Shown: positions 12,647 through 24,010 of the stretch, in pieces
Position numbering within the stretch: the first letter of the stretch is position 1
Layout: the number at the start of each line of letters is the position of its first letter
Source of the DNA: Artocarpus heterophyllus
Taxonomy: Eukaryota; Streptophyta; Magnoliopsida; Rosales; Moraceae
Assembly (NCBI GenBank): GCA_025403435.1
Contig: CM046351.1
Coordinates: forward strand, 25,757,730-25,821,729
Direction of reading: 5' to 3'
Length of the DNA stretch: 64,000 bases
Made by a program: the position numbers and the translations under genes
The notes under the pieces: generated by a model
The model's input: only the letters and a program-made list of their open reading frames with translations
Databases searched by the model: none
What the model was told of the DNA's origin: nothing

Positions 12647-13351
12647 ATAATCTTTGGGTATGCCAAAGAAACTGTTGTGAAATTTGTAAAGGAACAAAAC
12701 AAGCGTGATTTTACATCGATGATTTAGTTGTAGTTCGTTGAGAAATATCTGCAATGGAACATTGTTTACCAGTTTTATCATGTAATTTAAAGCCATTTTC
12801 AGGCATTAGCATATTGACTCGTGACTTGGGCATTTATTTCCCTAAAGGTGTACAAAATGTGTTCTGCTTCACTGGCTTTCGAAATTTGCTTGCCGATGTA
12901 CTTAGAATTAGCAGTACAATATGGAGGCTTAGAAAATATTAGAATAGGCAGAATTCCAAAAAAAAAAAAAAAAGATTTAGAATTACGAGCAACTTATTCC
13001 GTTAATATTAGAATTATTAAGATTTTAGAAGAAATTATAATTTCCTATAAACACTACATATTTAGTAAAAATTATAAGCAAACAGTTGAGAGCTTGCAGT
13101 ATAGTTTTACTCGGTAAACCGACAGGTGACTTTTAGGTTCTCTTCTATGCTCAAAGAAAAGTCTAAATGCGCGCAAATAACCACTCAAGCCCTTGTGGTT
13201 TAATTCATATGAACCTGGTAGAAAGAGCATTGTGGAGCACAAATATGCCCATCCAACTTGAAGATTCTTTTTTTTTTTTCTTTTCTTTTCTTTTGTTTTG
13301 TGTGGGAAAGGAGACGAAGTAAGTTATTGTTGAAGGAGAAGCCTGATAATT
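12647..13351. other. CHLH: CHLH 3' region and spacer
   Basis: The first 200-300 bases after the stop probably hold the 3' UTR. TGTAATTTAAAG and several AATATT/AATAT sequences could serve polyadenylation, but I cannot pick a site. A poly-A run is at 12958-12973 and a T-rich run at 13267-13300. No gene. Confidence 0.4.
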
Positions 13352-13799
13352 AGGGTCGACAATTTCAGAAACAGTACGATGATACGATACAAAAACGACA
13401 TGAGATAAACGGATTTAAACTGCACGTATATTATTTTGGCCATAAATGGGTCGGTATGAATAACACGAAGATAAATGGGTTGGATTCGTGCTAACATGTT
13501 TAACACGCTTTAACACGTTAGAGTTAAACGGCCGTAAATGTTTTGACACGACACGATAAGACCATTTATAGCACGTTCAAGCTTAAAAATAAAAATATTT
13601 AAAATTTAAATTCTAAAATATAAAGGAATGTTTATACCCATTTCAAACCCTAGCCATTCTATTCAGATACAGACAAACGTATTTGAACTTTGAAGCACTC
13701 ATTCACAACCTCACCACCATCCAAACCCTCGTCTCACACAACAACGAGTTGTCGCCTTCCCTGTTCCCACTGCCGTCGTCTCCTAATTTCAAGCCAAGG

Positions 13800-15398
13800 T
13801 ATGTTTATGTCGTATCAATAAGTACAAGGCATTTGTGGCTAGTCTAGATCAAACACAGATTTCTAAATCCATATAAGAAGCTCTTACAATACCAAAATGG
13901 AAGGCTGCTGTTGAAGAAGAGATCCGAGCACTAGAGAAAAATGGAACATGGAAGATCACTAAGCTACCACCTGGAAAACCACCTGTTGGATGCAAATAGG
14001 TCTTCACAATTAAATACAAAGAAGATGGAAGTATGGATTGATTCAGGTCTCGATTTGTTGGAAAAGGTTTCACACAATCCTATGGAATTGATTATGAAGA
14101 ACTTTGCTCCTGTAGCCAAACTAAATACTGTTCGAGTTCTCCTATTTCTGGCTGCAAATCTAGACTGGTCACTCTATCAGTTAGATGTCAAAAATGTCTT
14201 CCTCAATGGAGACCTGGCATAAGAAGTTTATATGAGCGTCCCTCCTGGATTTGAAATGCAAGCAATAATTAACAAAGTCTGTAGGCTGAAACGATCCTTA
14301 TATGGACTCAAACAATCCCCAAGAGCCTAGTTTGATAGATTTACAAGAGTAATCAAGGAGTATGGCTATCTACAATGTCAAACAGATCACACTATCTTTG
14401 TTAAACATTCACTTGAAGGAAGAATTACCATTCTTATTGTTTATGTGGATGATATTATTTTAACAAGAGATCACATGCAGGAGATAAGCACACTCAAGAA
14501 TCTACTAGCTAAAGAATTTGAAATCAAAGATTTAGGAAACCTCAGGTACTTCCTTGGAATGGAAATAGCTTGGTCAAAAGCAGGAATTTCAGTCTCTCAA
14601 CGAAAATATGTTCTGGATCTTCTAAAAGAGACAGGAATGATCGGATGCAAGCCTGCTACACTCCTATGGACTCAACAACCAAATTAGGAACCAAAGAAGA
14701 TTGTGCACCAGTTAACAAAGGCAGATATCAAAGACTTGTGGGAAAACTTATATATTTATCCCACACAAGACCAGACATTGGTTTCTCGGTTAGTATGGTG
14801 AGTCAATTCATGAACAATCCAAATGAAGAACATATGGAGGCAGTCTATAGGATCGTGAGGTATTTTAAAACTGACACCTGGAAAAGGATTGTTTTTTGGG
14901 AAATCAATGGACAAAAGTATAAAGATATATAGTGATGCTGATTGGGCAGGATCGGTAATAGATCGAAGATTAACTTCTGGCTACTGCACATTTGTATGGG
15001 GAAACCTAGTCACGTGGCGTAGCAAGAAACAACCTGTTGTGTCAAGAAGTAGTGCCGAAGCTGAATTCAGAGCATTGGGACATGGTATATGTGAAGGAAT
15101 ATGGCTGTGAAGACTCTTAAAGGAATTAAGGATTGATGTTGAAGAACCTATGAAGATGTTCTGCAACAATCAATCAGCTATCAGTATTGCAAAGAATCTT
15201 GTGCATCATGATAGGACGAAGCATTTGGAGATCGATCGCCACTTCATAAAGGAAAAGATAGAAGAAGGACTAGTCAAGTTAATATATCTACCGACTAGTC
15301 TTCAGACAGCAAACATCCTCACCAAGGCTCTACCAAGAAAGAACTTTAAAGATTTAAACTCCAAGCTAGGCTTAATTAACATTTACAGCCCAGCTTGA
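13800..15398 (+). pseudogene. Ty1/Copia pol remnant: reverse transcriptase and RNase H
   Basis: 5'-truncated; gag, protease and integrase are missing. RT begins near 13880 in a broken frame, with LYQLDVKNVFLNGDLA (14170-14220) followed by a stop where Copia RT continues. RLKRSLYGLKQSPRA follows, then the catalytic YVDDIIL at about 14440-14462. RNase H follows with SDADWAG (14930s), TSGYCTFVWG and SRSSAEAEFRAL (about 15045-15075), then DRTKHLEIDRHFI. Several stops and at least two frame changes (near 14690 and 14930) break it. It abuts a 3' LTR at 15406 and sits inside a hAT-like element, so it is probably a later, now dead insertion. Confidence 0.9.
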
Positions 15399-15405
15399 GC
15401 GGGAG

Positions 15406-15660
15406 TGTAGAATATTGTAGAATAATTTGTACAGTTGTCATATTTGCTATTAGTCTACTAGGATATCCCTGAGATTAAGGACTGATTCGCTGATTTCTAG
15501 CTATTATTAATATCTAGGAGATTTGTTAGGCTATTTGTTGGGATATTTTCTTTTATCACTAGTTGAATTACCCTCTATAAAAGGGGCTGTACAAAAACGT
15601 GAATAATCAGAGGAATAAAAATTAAGTCTTTCTCAATTTCCTCAAAAACAAAAGAAGAAA
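15406..15660 (+). repeat. 3' LTR of the truncated Copia element
   Basis: Starts TGTAGAATATTGTAG directly after the polypurine tract GAGCGGGAG (15397-15405). It contains a TATA-like CTCTATAAAAGGGGC near 15575. The right border is uncertain; about 15660 is taken from the change of sequence character. No 5' LTR exists upstream. Confidence 0.7.
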
Positions 15661-16879
15661 ATCAAAGCAATTGAATGCTTTTTACAACTTTCAAGCTGTC
15701 TTAAAGAAATACAACCCTCAAAAAGAGTGAAAAAAAAATAAAAAAACAATTAAAGAAAAAAGGGGTGACAAAAATGTGAGTCTTCTTAGTTCCATGTTTT
15801 GGTATCTAATGCGACCAAAATTGTCGGCATGCAAACATGAAAAAAGAAAAACCTAAACTAAAATCAGCACCAAATCGAACCGAAAAATAAAAAATCAAAA
15901 CTAAATTCAAAGCAATAATTTATACGTACACACCAAAAAAATAAAAGGAATTGGGGATATGAGGAAAGGAAAGAGAATGATTGGATTAGATAGATTAGGG
16001 TTTGAGATTGAGATGAAACAACCTACAGTTGGGGGATCAACTATCGAGAAGGCGACGACGAATCTCTTCGAAAGATGAGATTGTGTGTGAGAACTGAGAA
16101 GAGGAACACAGACACAAAGGAGAGAGAAAGAACGATCTGAGAAGAGGAATGCAGACACAGAGGAAAGAGAAAGAGCGATGAGAGAGAGAGGTGAAACCGT
16201 GAGGGGGGAAGGGGATCATTTAACTCTCGTTACTCTCGTATAACTGTATAAGCATTAAGCAATTATAAGTAATTTTATAACTTTAAAATAAATTAAATTA
16301 AATTGGTATTTTATTTTAATTTGTTTTATATGTATTTATCCTTTGAACTTGAAAATAAAAGAATTCAAATTTTAATTTTTAAACCTTAATATTAAAATGT
16401 TGTTTGGAAATATGGAATTTGAATCAATCTTCATCAAAAATGTTGTCGCATCTGAGACTTTTACACTATAACTCACAACATTGTAACATACGAAACTTTA
16501 TATTGTAGAAACCAAAACCTTTATTTGAAAGATTGCTGAACATATTATAATGAGTAAATTGCATTGTTGCATCTTGAATTATTTATTTTTTGCATAATGC
16601 ACCACAAACTTTCAATCATGGCACAATGTATCATCAATTTTGAAATCATTGGCAATTGAAATTAGTTCGAGGGGTATTATAATATTTGACTAAATTGAGT
16701 TATAGTGTCATTTCATAAAGTAGGAGGCTAGGTTCAAGAAAACTCTAGTTATCAATGGATTAAAAGAAAAAAAAAAGGACATTTTTTTTAACTATCCTTT
16801 TATATCTATTATGACTCAATATCTAATTAATACTAATCTACTATAAATATTTCAAATATTTTTATTTTTAAGTTTAAAT
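15661..16879. other. Interior of the composite element, no gene
   Basis: AT-rich sequence with a purine-rich part at 15950-16215. Minus-strand frames there (15907-16158, 16037-16219) are low-complexity and have no family resemblance. A diverged repeat fragment with 'gcataatgcaccacaaa' lies near 16600. Confidence 0.4.
16094..16179. repeat. 43-bp tandem duplication
   Basis: Two adjacent units begin CTGAGAAGAGGAA at 16094 and 16137. They differ at a few positions, for example ACACAG versus TGCAG. Confidence 0.8.
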
Positions 16880-17884
16880 GTGTTATAAATGGATGGGTCG
16901 TGTCGTGCCATGTCAACGTGTTTACGGCCCGTTTAATGAAACGTGTTAAGACGTGTTTATGTGTAAGTATGAATCCAACCCGTTTATTTTTGTGTTATTC
17001 GTGCCAACTCATTTATGACATAATTAATAAACGTGCGGTCTAAACCTGTTTATCCGTGTCCTTTTCGTATCGTGTCATCGTGCCATGTCTGAAATTGCAG
17101 GCCCTAATTTGGAGATAAAGGTATATTTATTTATTTTTATATATTTTTGTTTATTGTTATTCATGTCTTGTGTTATTTTAATCATTTAAGTTTATGTGTA
17201 GAAAATAAAAAATCAATTTGTGTGGTTATGGATGACATTGTTAAAGATGTTTTTAGTTTGGATATTAATGAGCCTACTATCGGATCTACTCAAGGCTCTC
17301 ATAACCCTGACACTTCAACTGCAATGGAAGGTAATATGCATTTTATAATACTTGAATTGTTAACTTTGTTAATTTGTTTAATTTGTTGCTTTGTTTAACT
17401 TTGTTATTTTTTGAAATCTTAAATGGGGTGTTGAAAACTTTTGTAGAGTGCTTGGAGCTTAAGATTGAGGGACCTCATTTCAAGCTCAAGAAGACTGATA
17501 TTTTATGCACTTATATTGTTTATTGTTAGACATTGGATAGGAACATTTTAATGTTGGTTATGTTTTGAATTTCGAATTGGAAATGTTTGTTATGTTTGAA
17601 ACTTACTTTGAGTGTTTTGTTATGTTTTGGAACTAGGCATGATGTTAATTTATTTCTTCTTTTATTTTTTATTTTTAATTAACTAGGTCATAAACGTGTC
17701 ATATACGTGTTTTTATCGTGTCAGCCCATTATGACCCATTTAGTAATCGTGTTAATCATGTCGTGCCATGTTACGTATGCCATAGGCGGTTCGTGTTCTT
17801 GTTCGTGTTTACGTTTCATGTACGTTTATTAATCGTGTCGTGTTAGTTTCAACCTAATCATGTCGTGAACATGAATTGTCAGCC

Positions 17885-20166
17885 GTACTAATAATATGAA
17901 TCAACACAAAATAACAAGTTTCTATTCCTTTTTTTACAATGAAAGTCAGATGTTTTATCTATATAATATAATATAATATATTTTTTGAAAAAAAAAAAGG
18001 AACTTCTCAATTTAAAATGGCCTTTAAATTTGCATTGAGCATACTAATTTTAAAAATTACTTTATAATGAATAGCTTTTCCCCTCAACATTGATCCTTCA
18101 GCAAAGCCACTCCTTTTATTTATAAAAGTTTTCAGTGTCACATACCTTCATTAAAATAATGAATACGGAAATTATGATAAAAATTTAAAACTAAATGTAT
18201 ACATGTAAAACAAAATAGAATTAAAAGAGTTTTTTGAAAAATATCATTTTGTTAATGAATAAATAGTTGTAATTAAAAATTTTGTTACATAATAAAGACA
18301 TAAATAATCATGAAATAGGTTAGGAACAGAAAAAGAATAATAATTGTGATAATGACCACATAATTATCACAATGACAATTTTGGAATAACTAATGCATCA
18401 TTATCACAATGATAACGGTTGTGAATGGAAAACTTCACCATAGTATATTAGTATTAAAAACCCAAAACATTAAAAAAAAAAAAAAGTTCAAGGGTTTGTA
18501 TGGCATGAAAAAAGAATGAAAGAAAAAGAGTGAGAAAAAGAAAACAAATGAATGTTTTGTTTACATGATAGAGAAAAAAAAAGTAAATATTTATGTGAAA
18601 AAACCAAAAACCATTGGTGTGAAAAGGGATGAGCTAAACCTAATGAAAATGAGAAAAAACAAGGCCTCTCGTTGCAATCCTAATGCAGGTGATCAACGAA
18701 TATGAAGTTTCGAAATTAAAATTCAGAATATTATTATGGGAGGGAAAGTGAAATCAGGCTATCAAATATTTAATCACAAGATTAGCCTCTTAATTACCCA
18801 AAACAAGGCAAGGTCAACTAAAAAATAAATTTGGAAAAAAAAGCAAGATGTCCACCTACTTATATAAAAACTGCACCCAAATTTTAAAAAAAAAAAAGAA
18901 AAAAAGAAAAGGTGTTAGCGATATCAAAAGTCCTATAACTTTAAAACAATAGATATATTTGTGATATTGTGTAGAAGTGGATAAATTTAAATACAAGGCT
19001 TCTGAAATAGACAATTTGTATAACTACTTTATTTTACTTGCAGAAAGTGGAAAGATACTCCCCAAAAGAAAGAAAAAGCTGAAAAAGCTAAAAGCTATAA
19101 AAATGAAGAACACTCTTTGACAAGATCAGAAAGCAACAAATCACACTGTGATTGGTACGAGTGAAAAGTAGAGGGAAAGAATAGATTAGATGGATTATGA
19201 GATAGAAATTAATATAATGAGATGTTTAATAGAAAAAAATAAAATGAAAAGAAAAAATAAGTGTAAGAAATGATATATGGATCCTATTAAATTTAATCTC
19301 TTTAAATATGAGCAGATTTTATGAGAGAAAAATTTAACAATGATATAAAAAAAATAAAGTTATCAATTTGTCTTTCTTATCCATCAAAACTCTAAGGCGA
19401 CAAATTAAAGAAATAGTTAAATAATATTTAGGTAAAATAGTACTTGTATTAATAATAGTTTTTTCATTCTTTTGGTTTTTCTTGCAATACCAAATAAAAG
19501 AAGGTAAAATTATTTTCTTTCTACCTTCACAAACCAAACAAGTAAAAAAAAAATCAAAATATATTTTTTCCCTACAGTTTTTTCTTCTTCATGGCTTTCT
19601 CTTCCCCCCTGTTTTCTTTCCTTCTTACCCAACAGAGCATAAAATTCTCCATCGCGATGAATCCAAAAAGCAATATTTGATTTGATCTTCTCCGAAATAA
19701 CTGAAAGATCATCCTCTATTCTTTCAAAAATTCTGCAGTTTTAAAATCCCAAGTTTTTATATGATTGAAACATAGCAACTTCAAGACTTTGCAGAATTAA
19801 AATTGTACTTCTTACCAAAGAATCTGAATTCACTCTAGTGGCTCAAACACTTGGACAACGAATGTTGGTTACAATTTCTCATTTCATATATAAGCAAAAC
19901 AAAAAGATGTGTACATTTTTTTTCAAAGAGGATATTTAATCACTAATGAATGATAAAAGATATTCTACAGGATTAAAAAAATAAAGAAAAAATAAAAAGA
20001 TATACCCTCCCCTAGAAAGCAAAAAGAAGAATGAAGAAAACAAAAAATGAATACAATGTTTTGGAAAAACATTTAACAAAGTGGTACTTGTTTCTTTCTT
20101 CCTCTCTTCTGAAAATTTTTCTTTTTTCAAAATCCTTGTTGGGTATAAAAAAGATGGTTTATACCT
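17885..20166. other. Intergenic, no gene recognised
   Basis: Very AT-rich, with many A and T runs and short frames without domains. The part from about 19900 to 20166 may include the 3' UTR and terminator region of the minus-strand STELLO gene, whose stop is at 20167-20169. Confidence 0.4.
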
Positions 20167-23100
20167 TCAAACTAAGTCCAATAGGAGAGGATCCCCATCT
20201 GCCATTATTCTGATAAGTTTTACAAAATCGGGTTCACCCGAAATGTTCCATGGGTGAACAGCGGATGCTTTGGCTGAATAAAGGGTGGAAGAATTTGCAG
20301 GTGCTTCTTGCTTATAAATCATTGTATTAAGCACCGAGTCAAAATTCTGAGGTGAATCCATCGATACAAAGAACATCGGTATGGCGACCTTGTGATGGAT
20401 TTCTTGATCTCCCACAAGATTAACAAGATCGACGAAGTCAGGTACGAAATGCCTGGGGATGTAGAACACTTCAGAACTGCATATTGTGAGGCTCTGGCCA
20501 CCTTTTTCAGTTTCTTTGTAATTCACTTGGAAGTGAACCGGCATTGTGCTTACAACTTTCTTTACCATTTCTGCCTGTTTTGAAAACCAATCACTGTCCT
20601 TGGTTGAAACACTAACCCAAGATTCGGATACCTGAATCCCATCAAATTGATAGAGAAATGAGTATTAATGCCAAATAATTATCAGCAATCGACATAGAAG
20701 TTTGAGGATCAATATATTAGAAAACAACGACTTACGACCACAAATAACAACCGTTTCTTCTTTTTTTTTTTTTTTTTTTGTGAATGTAACATTGCTTCTT
20801 ATAATTAAAAGATCAGTTACTAACAGTCATGGTTCCCATAAAGTATATTCTTCACGTTATATTACCTTGTTTGTAATCCATAATTTAGTCTTGTCTGCCT
20901 CTAGAAGATTCCAGTAGTTGAGAATGGTATTGTCCTGAAGGTATAAAAATCCCTCTGCACTGCTATATAGATCAAATATCTTGGGCATATACCTGCATAA
21001 ACCGATGAAAAATATAGCCAAAAATTAGTTCGACAGTCGATGGCCCATATTAACTCTTTGATCTGTGATGTCTTTTCTCCATCTATCTACCTACAAATGC
21101 TAAAGAATCAATTGTACAGCATAAGGATTCACAGATTGCAGAAGAAAAATTTAGCGTTTCACTTAGTAAATGGCTGCCAGTCATTGTTGATAATATATAT
21201 ATAACGTAAATACAAACAAGAATTGACAACATACCAATCGAGTATGGTTGTAGAGAACCTGTAAGTAAAAGACGAGATTGATGTTATAACAGCAAATCCT
21301 AGTCAACTTTTATTATTTCAACCCTACGTTTCCTTCCACCACCCCCACCCCCCCCCCCTCCCCCCCCCTAATATATATATATTTTTTTTCCATAAAAGCT
21401 CTAACTGTGTGTTGTAGATACTATAAACCTTATGATTCTTCTTTTCTAAGACTTACGCAACTGAAAATCTGCCCCAACCCAAGTTTCTTTAAATTGAAAA
21501 AATAATATTAAAAAAAAAACCCAAAGAAACCCGTCACATGTTCACCTTGTTGCATGTTTGGACTGTCAAGACTCAAAAAGCATCCACCATTCAAGAAGAT
21601 AAGCATTTTATCAACACTTCCATTTCTAGAACAAATATGTACTAAAAGCACAGATACGAACACAAATGAAGAGATCCAGAAAATGCTTAATATCCACTTT
21701 TTGGAATATATGCAACTATAAAAGCTTAAAATTCGTCAATTCCCCAGGTTCAGGTTCCTAAACCTTAATCCAGATTCTAGAGTTTGCAAGAACTAATTCA
21801 CCTATCCTCCATTTTAATTATCAGTCCCCAGCTTCCCAAAACATCATGAAAAAGACAAATATCAATCCTTGAAGCCAATCTAAAACTAAATCTGGTAATT
21901 AAAATAAGCAGACTGCTAAGTGAAAATTAAAATGCCTGATGTATAGCTTTTTTTTTTTCTGAGGGGACCTGATGTAGACAACTTACTTGTATATTTGCTC
22001 CAACTGGCCTTCTTCAACAGCAAGGTCTTGGTTCTTTTGCCCAGACAACATAACCACAGTTTTAAATATACGCCCGTAAAGCAATCTCCATTCAAGAGCT
22101 GTACGTTCTATGGGACCACTGCAGAACATAATAAGCACCACATTCCCAAAATTCTTCCTCCATCTGATCAAGTTTCCAATTTCAGAAGTCACTGTCCCCG
22201 TTTCCTCAACCCCAAGATGAACAGATGGCAACTTCTGTGGGACAAACTCTTTCCGGTCCCCATGACCAATACTCGCCCGAGGTCGATCCAATTCTAGCGA
22301 CATTAGCCTTGGCTGCTGGTATCCAACAGCAAGCAAGTCCTGAAGCCAAGCAGCAGTGAACTTCACATCCTTCTCAGTCCAGAATCCCTCTTCGGCCATT
22401 GCAAAACTCAACTCCAGTATCTTCTCAAACAATCTATGCTTCCCTGATCTCCAAGAAACCAAAAACTTAGTCAAACGACCTACATTCACATGAAGATCTT
22501 TCTCTTCCGAAAAAGGGTACGCCTCAATCCTATCATATCGATGAAACGTGGGGGGATAAACCACAACATACCCGCCAATTTCCCAAAGCATCCTCTGACC
22601 CCAGTAACCCCTCAACACATCCGAAGCCATTGAGCTAACAGCAACAGGAAGCATCAAAGCCCAAAATGCCGAGGAATGGTAAATCGTATTGAATGAATTA
22701 ACAGGCACCATCATGCCTTGTGGCAATGCCACTTTTGGAGCATGATCGTCGAACCTAATGTCAAAGGCTTCCAAACCCGATTTCCGGGTGAAATAGAACA
22801 CTGAATCGACGTCAGGAAGCCCATTTGAAATACCCTGTTGAATATACTGCTTCCCACCAAAAATCTCAGTGTAAAACTCTTCATGCCCAATTTCACCTAC
22901 ATTCTCCAACGGCAAACCCCTAGGCCAAACCGACCTCTGCCCAAAATGGATATAAGGGTTCACAACAGTCCTATTAGGGTTCTCATGGCTGTACTGCAAA
23001 ATCGTCTCTTGCCTAGCACCCTCTCCCACCAATTCCACATCAAAATGCTTCCCTAAATCCCCGTCGATCACGTCGCCGCGATCGTCGGTGTCGAAGATCT

Positions 23101-23671
23101 TCTTCGCGCCGTGCTGAATAGCGAACAAATATCCAACACTCTTCCTAACATACGAATCATAAGGAACATAATCCACAACTCGGAAACCTAACTTAGCCTG
23201 CTGGTCTAGAGAGAGAAAGATCGCACCTTTAAGCCCCCAATCCGACGGCGTCTTGGAGTTGCCGATCGCCAGCACCTGCCAGCCCTTGGTCTTCACCAGC
23301 CTCCGAAGCGAATCCGTCGGATAATCTGAAACCGACACGACAATCCACCTCTCGGCCCTGAAATTCGCGTACGGAGAGCTCTTATCGACAATCCTCGGGA
23401 TCGAATTCCAATCCACCTTAGGGAACTTGATAGCCTCGATCGCCTGCGCCTGGCTCTCAAAGCAGAGGAGCGCCGCCGTGTCGCCGACGTTCCGGAGGAA
23501 GAAGAGGGCCGCGACGGTGCCGATGAGGACTACGACGGCGAAGATCCTGTAGAGATTCTCGGATAACCATGTCGAGAAATCTAGGGCTTTGGGCTCCGAG
23601 AATCGAGTCCGCAAACTCCTGATCTGAGACTGCTTTGGAGACTTGGGAATCGCTCGGTCTTGAACCAACAT
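20167..23671 (-). CDS. STELLO-type Golgi glycosyltransferase-like protein (DUF288), three exons
   Basis: STELLO proteins are Golgi type-II membrane proteins that bind cellulose synthases and aid assembly and export of the complex. Minus-strand exons: 23671-21987, 20992-20866, 20631-20167 (TGA). They total 2277 nt, giving 758 residues, normal for the family. Phases join through AA|G and AAG|GTA with GT-AG borders. The start MLVQDRAIPKSPK is the conserved family start; an in-frame ATG 21 codons upstream is less likely. A cytosolic tail is followed by one transmembrane segment (about residues 41-59, IFAVVVLIGTVAALFFL) and a luminal domain with FDTDDRGDVIDGDLGKHFD and NPYIHFGQRSVWPRGLP. Exon 2 carries the YMPKIFDLYSSAEG and LNYWNLLEADKTKLW stretches, and exon 3 ends DGDPLLLDLV. 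No disruption is seen. STL1 versus STL2 orthology is not assigned. Confidence 0.95.
20993..21986 (-). other. STELLO intron 1 with a C-rich tract
   Basis: Minus-strand donor AA|GTAAGT and acceptor GCAG|GTATATG. The intron carries a striking run of C on the plus strand at 21343-21370 (minus-strand G run), next to TATATATA. Confidence 0.85.
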
Positions 23672-24010
23672 TTCCCAAATCCCAAAAATCCTTAAAATCC
23701 TCAAAAACCCAAAAATCCCCGAATCCTCTCTCACTTGTTCTTAGCTCAAGAAGAGGCTCAAAAATGGCGAAATGGGCAAAAATCTATGAACACAAGAACT
23801 GAGGAAGTCTTAACTTAACTCTTAAGTGTCCTTGTCAGTTTGTTTGTTTGTTTGTAATTTTGTTTTTTTTTTATTCGGTTGATTTTTTTTTTTTTTTTTT
23901 TTTTGCCGACAAGTTTCTGGTGAGGAGAGAGGAGGAGGAGAAGAGTTGGTTGAGAATGCTTGGGGATGAATATAACTGCAACTTCTACTTGCCGTCTGGT
24001 GGGGGTTCAC
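23672..24010 (-). promoter_or_regulatory. STELLO 5' leader and proximal promoter
   Basis: Upstream of the STELLO start. On the minus strand a long poly-A stretch (23864-23904) and GA/CT-rich sequence (23920-23945) are seen. A clear TATA box is not evident. Confidence 0.4.

Larger units (their letters stand above)
13352..17884. mobile_element. hAT-like element, composite, hosting a Copia fragment
   Basis: The left end AGGGTCGACAATTTCAGA (13352) is followed by a subterminal zone rich in 'acacgacacga' (13375-13575). The inverted counterpart appears twice to the right: 16880-17105, ending TCTGAAATTGCAGGCCCT, and 17690-17884, ending AATTGTCAGCC. Short terminal inverted repeats with dense subterminal CGTGTCGTG repeats are typical of plant hAT elements. 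No clean 8-bp target duplication was found for either pairing, so the true borders are unsettled. No complete transposase is visible; a short frame at 17227-17398 (MDDIVKDVFSLDINEP) could be a remnant of one. Confidence 0.5.

Noticed and set aside
15907..16219. Minus-strand Ser/Leu-rich frames as a gene
   Set aside because: They are translations of purine-rich low-complexity DNA containing a 43-bp tandem duplication, inside a transposon.
23672..23734. Upstream in-frame ATG adding 21 residues to STELLO
   Set aside because: The family begins MLVQDR at 23671, and the extra residues look like leader sequence.
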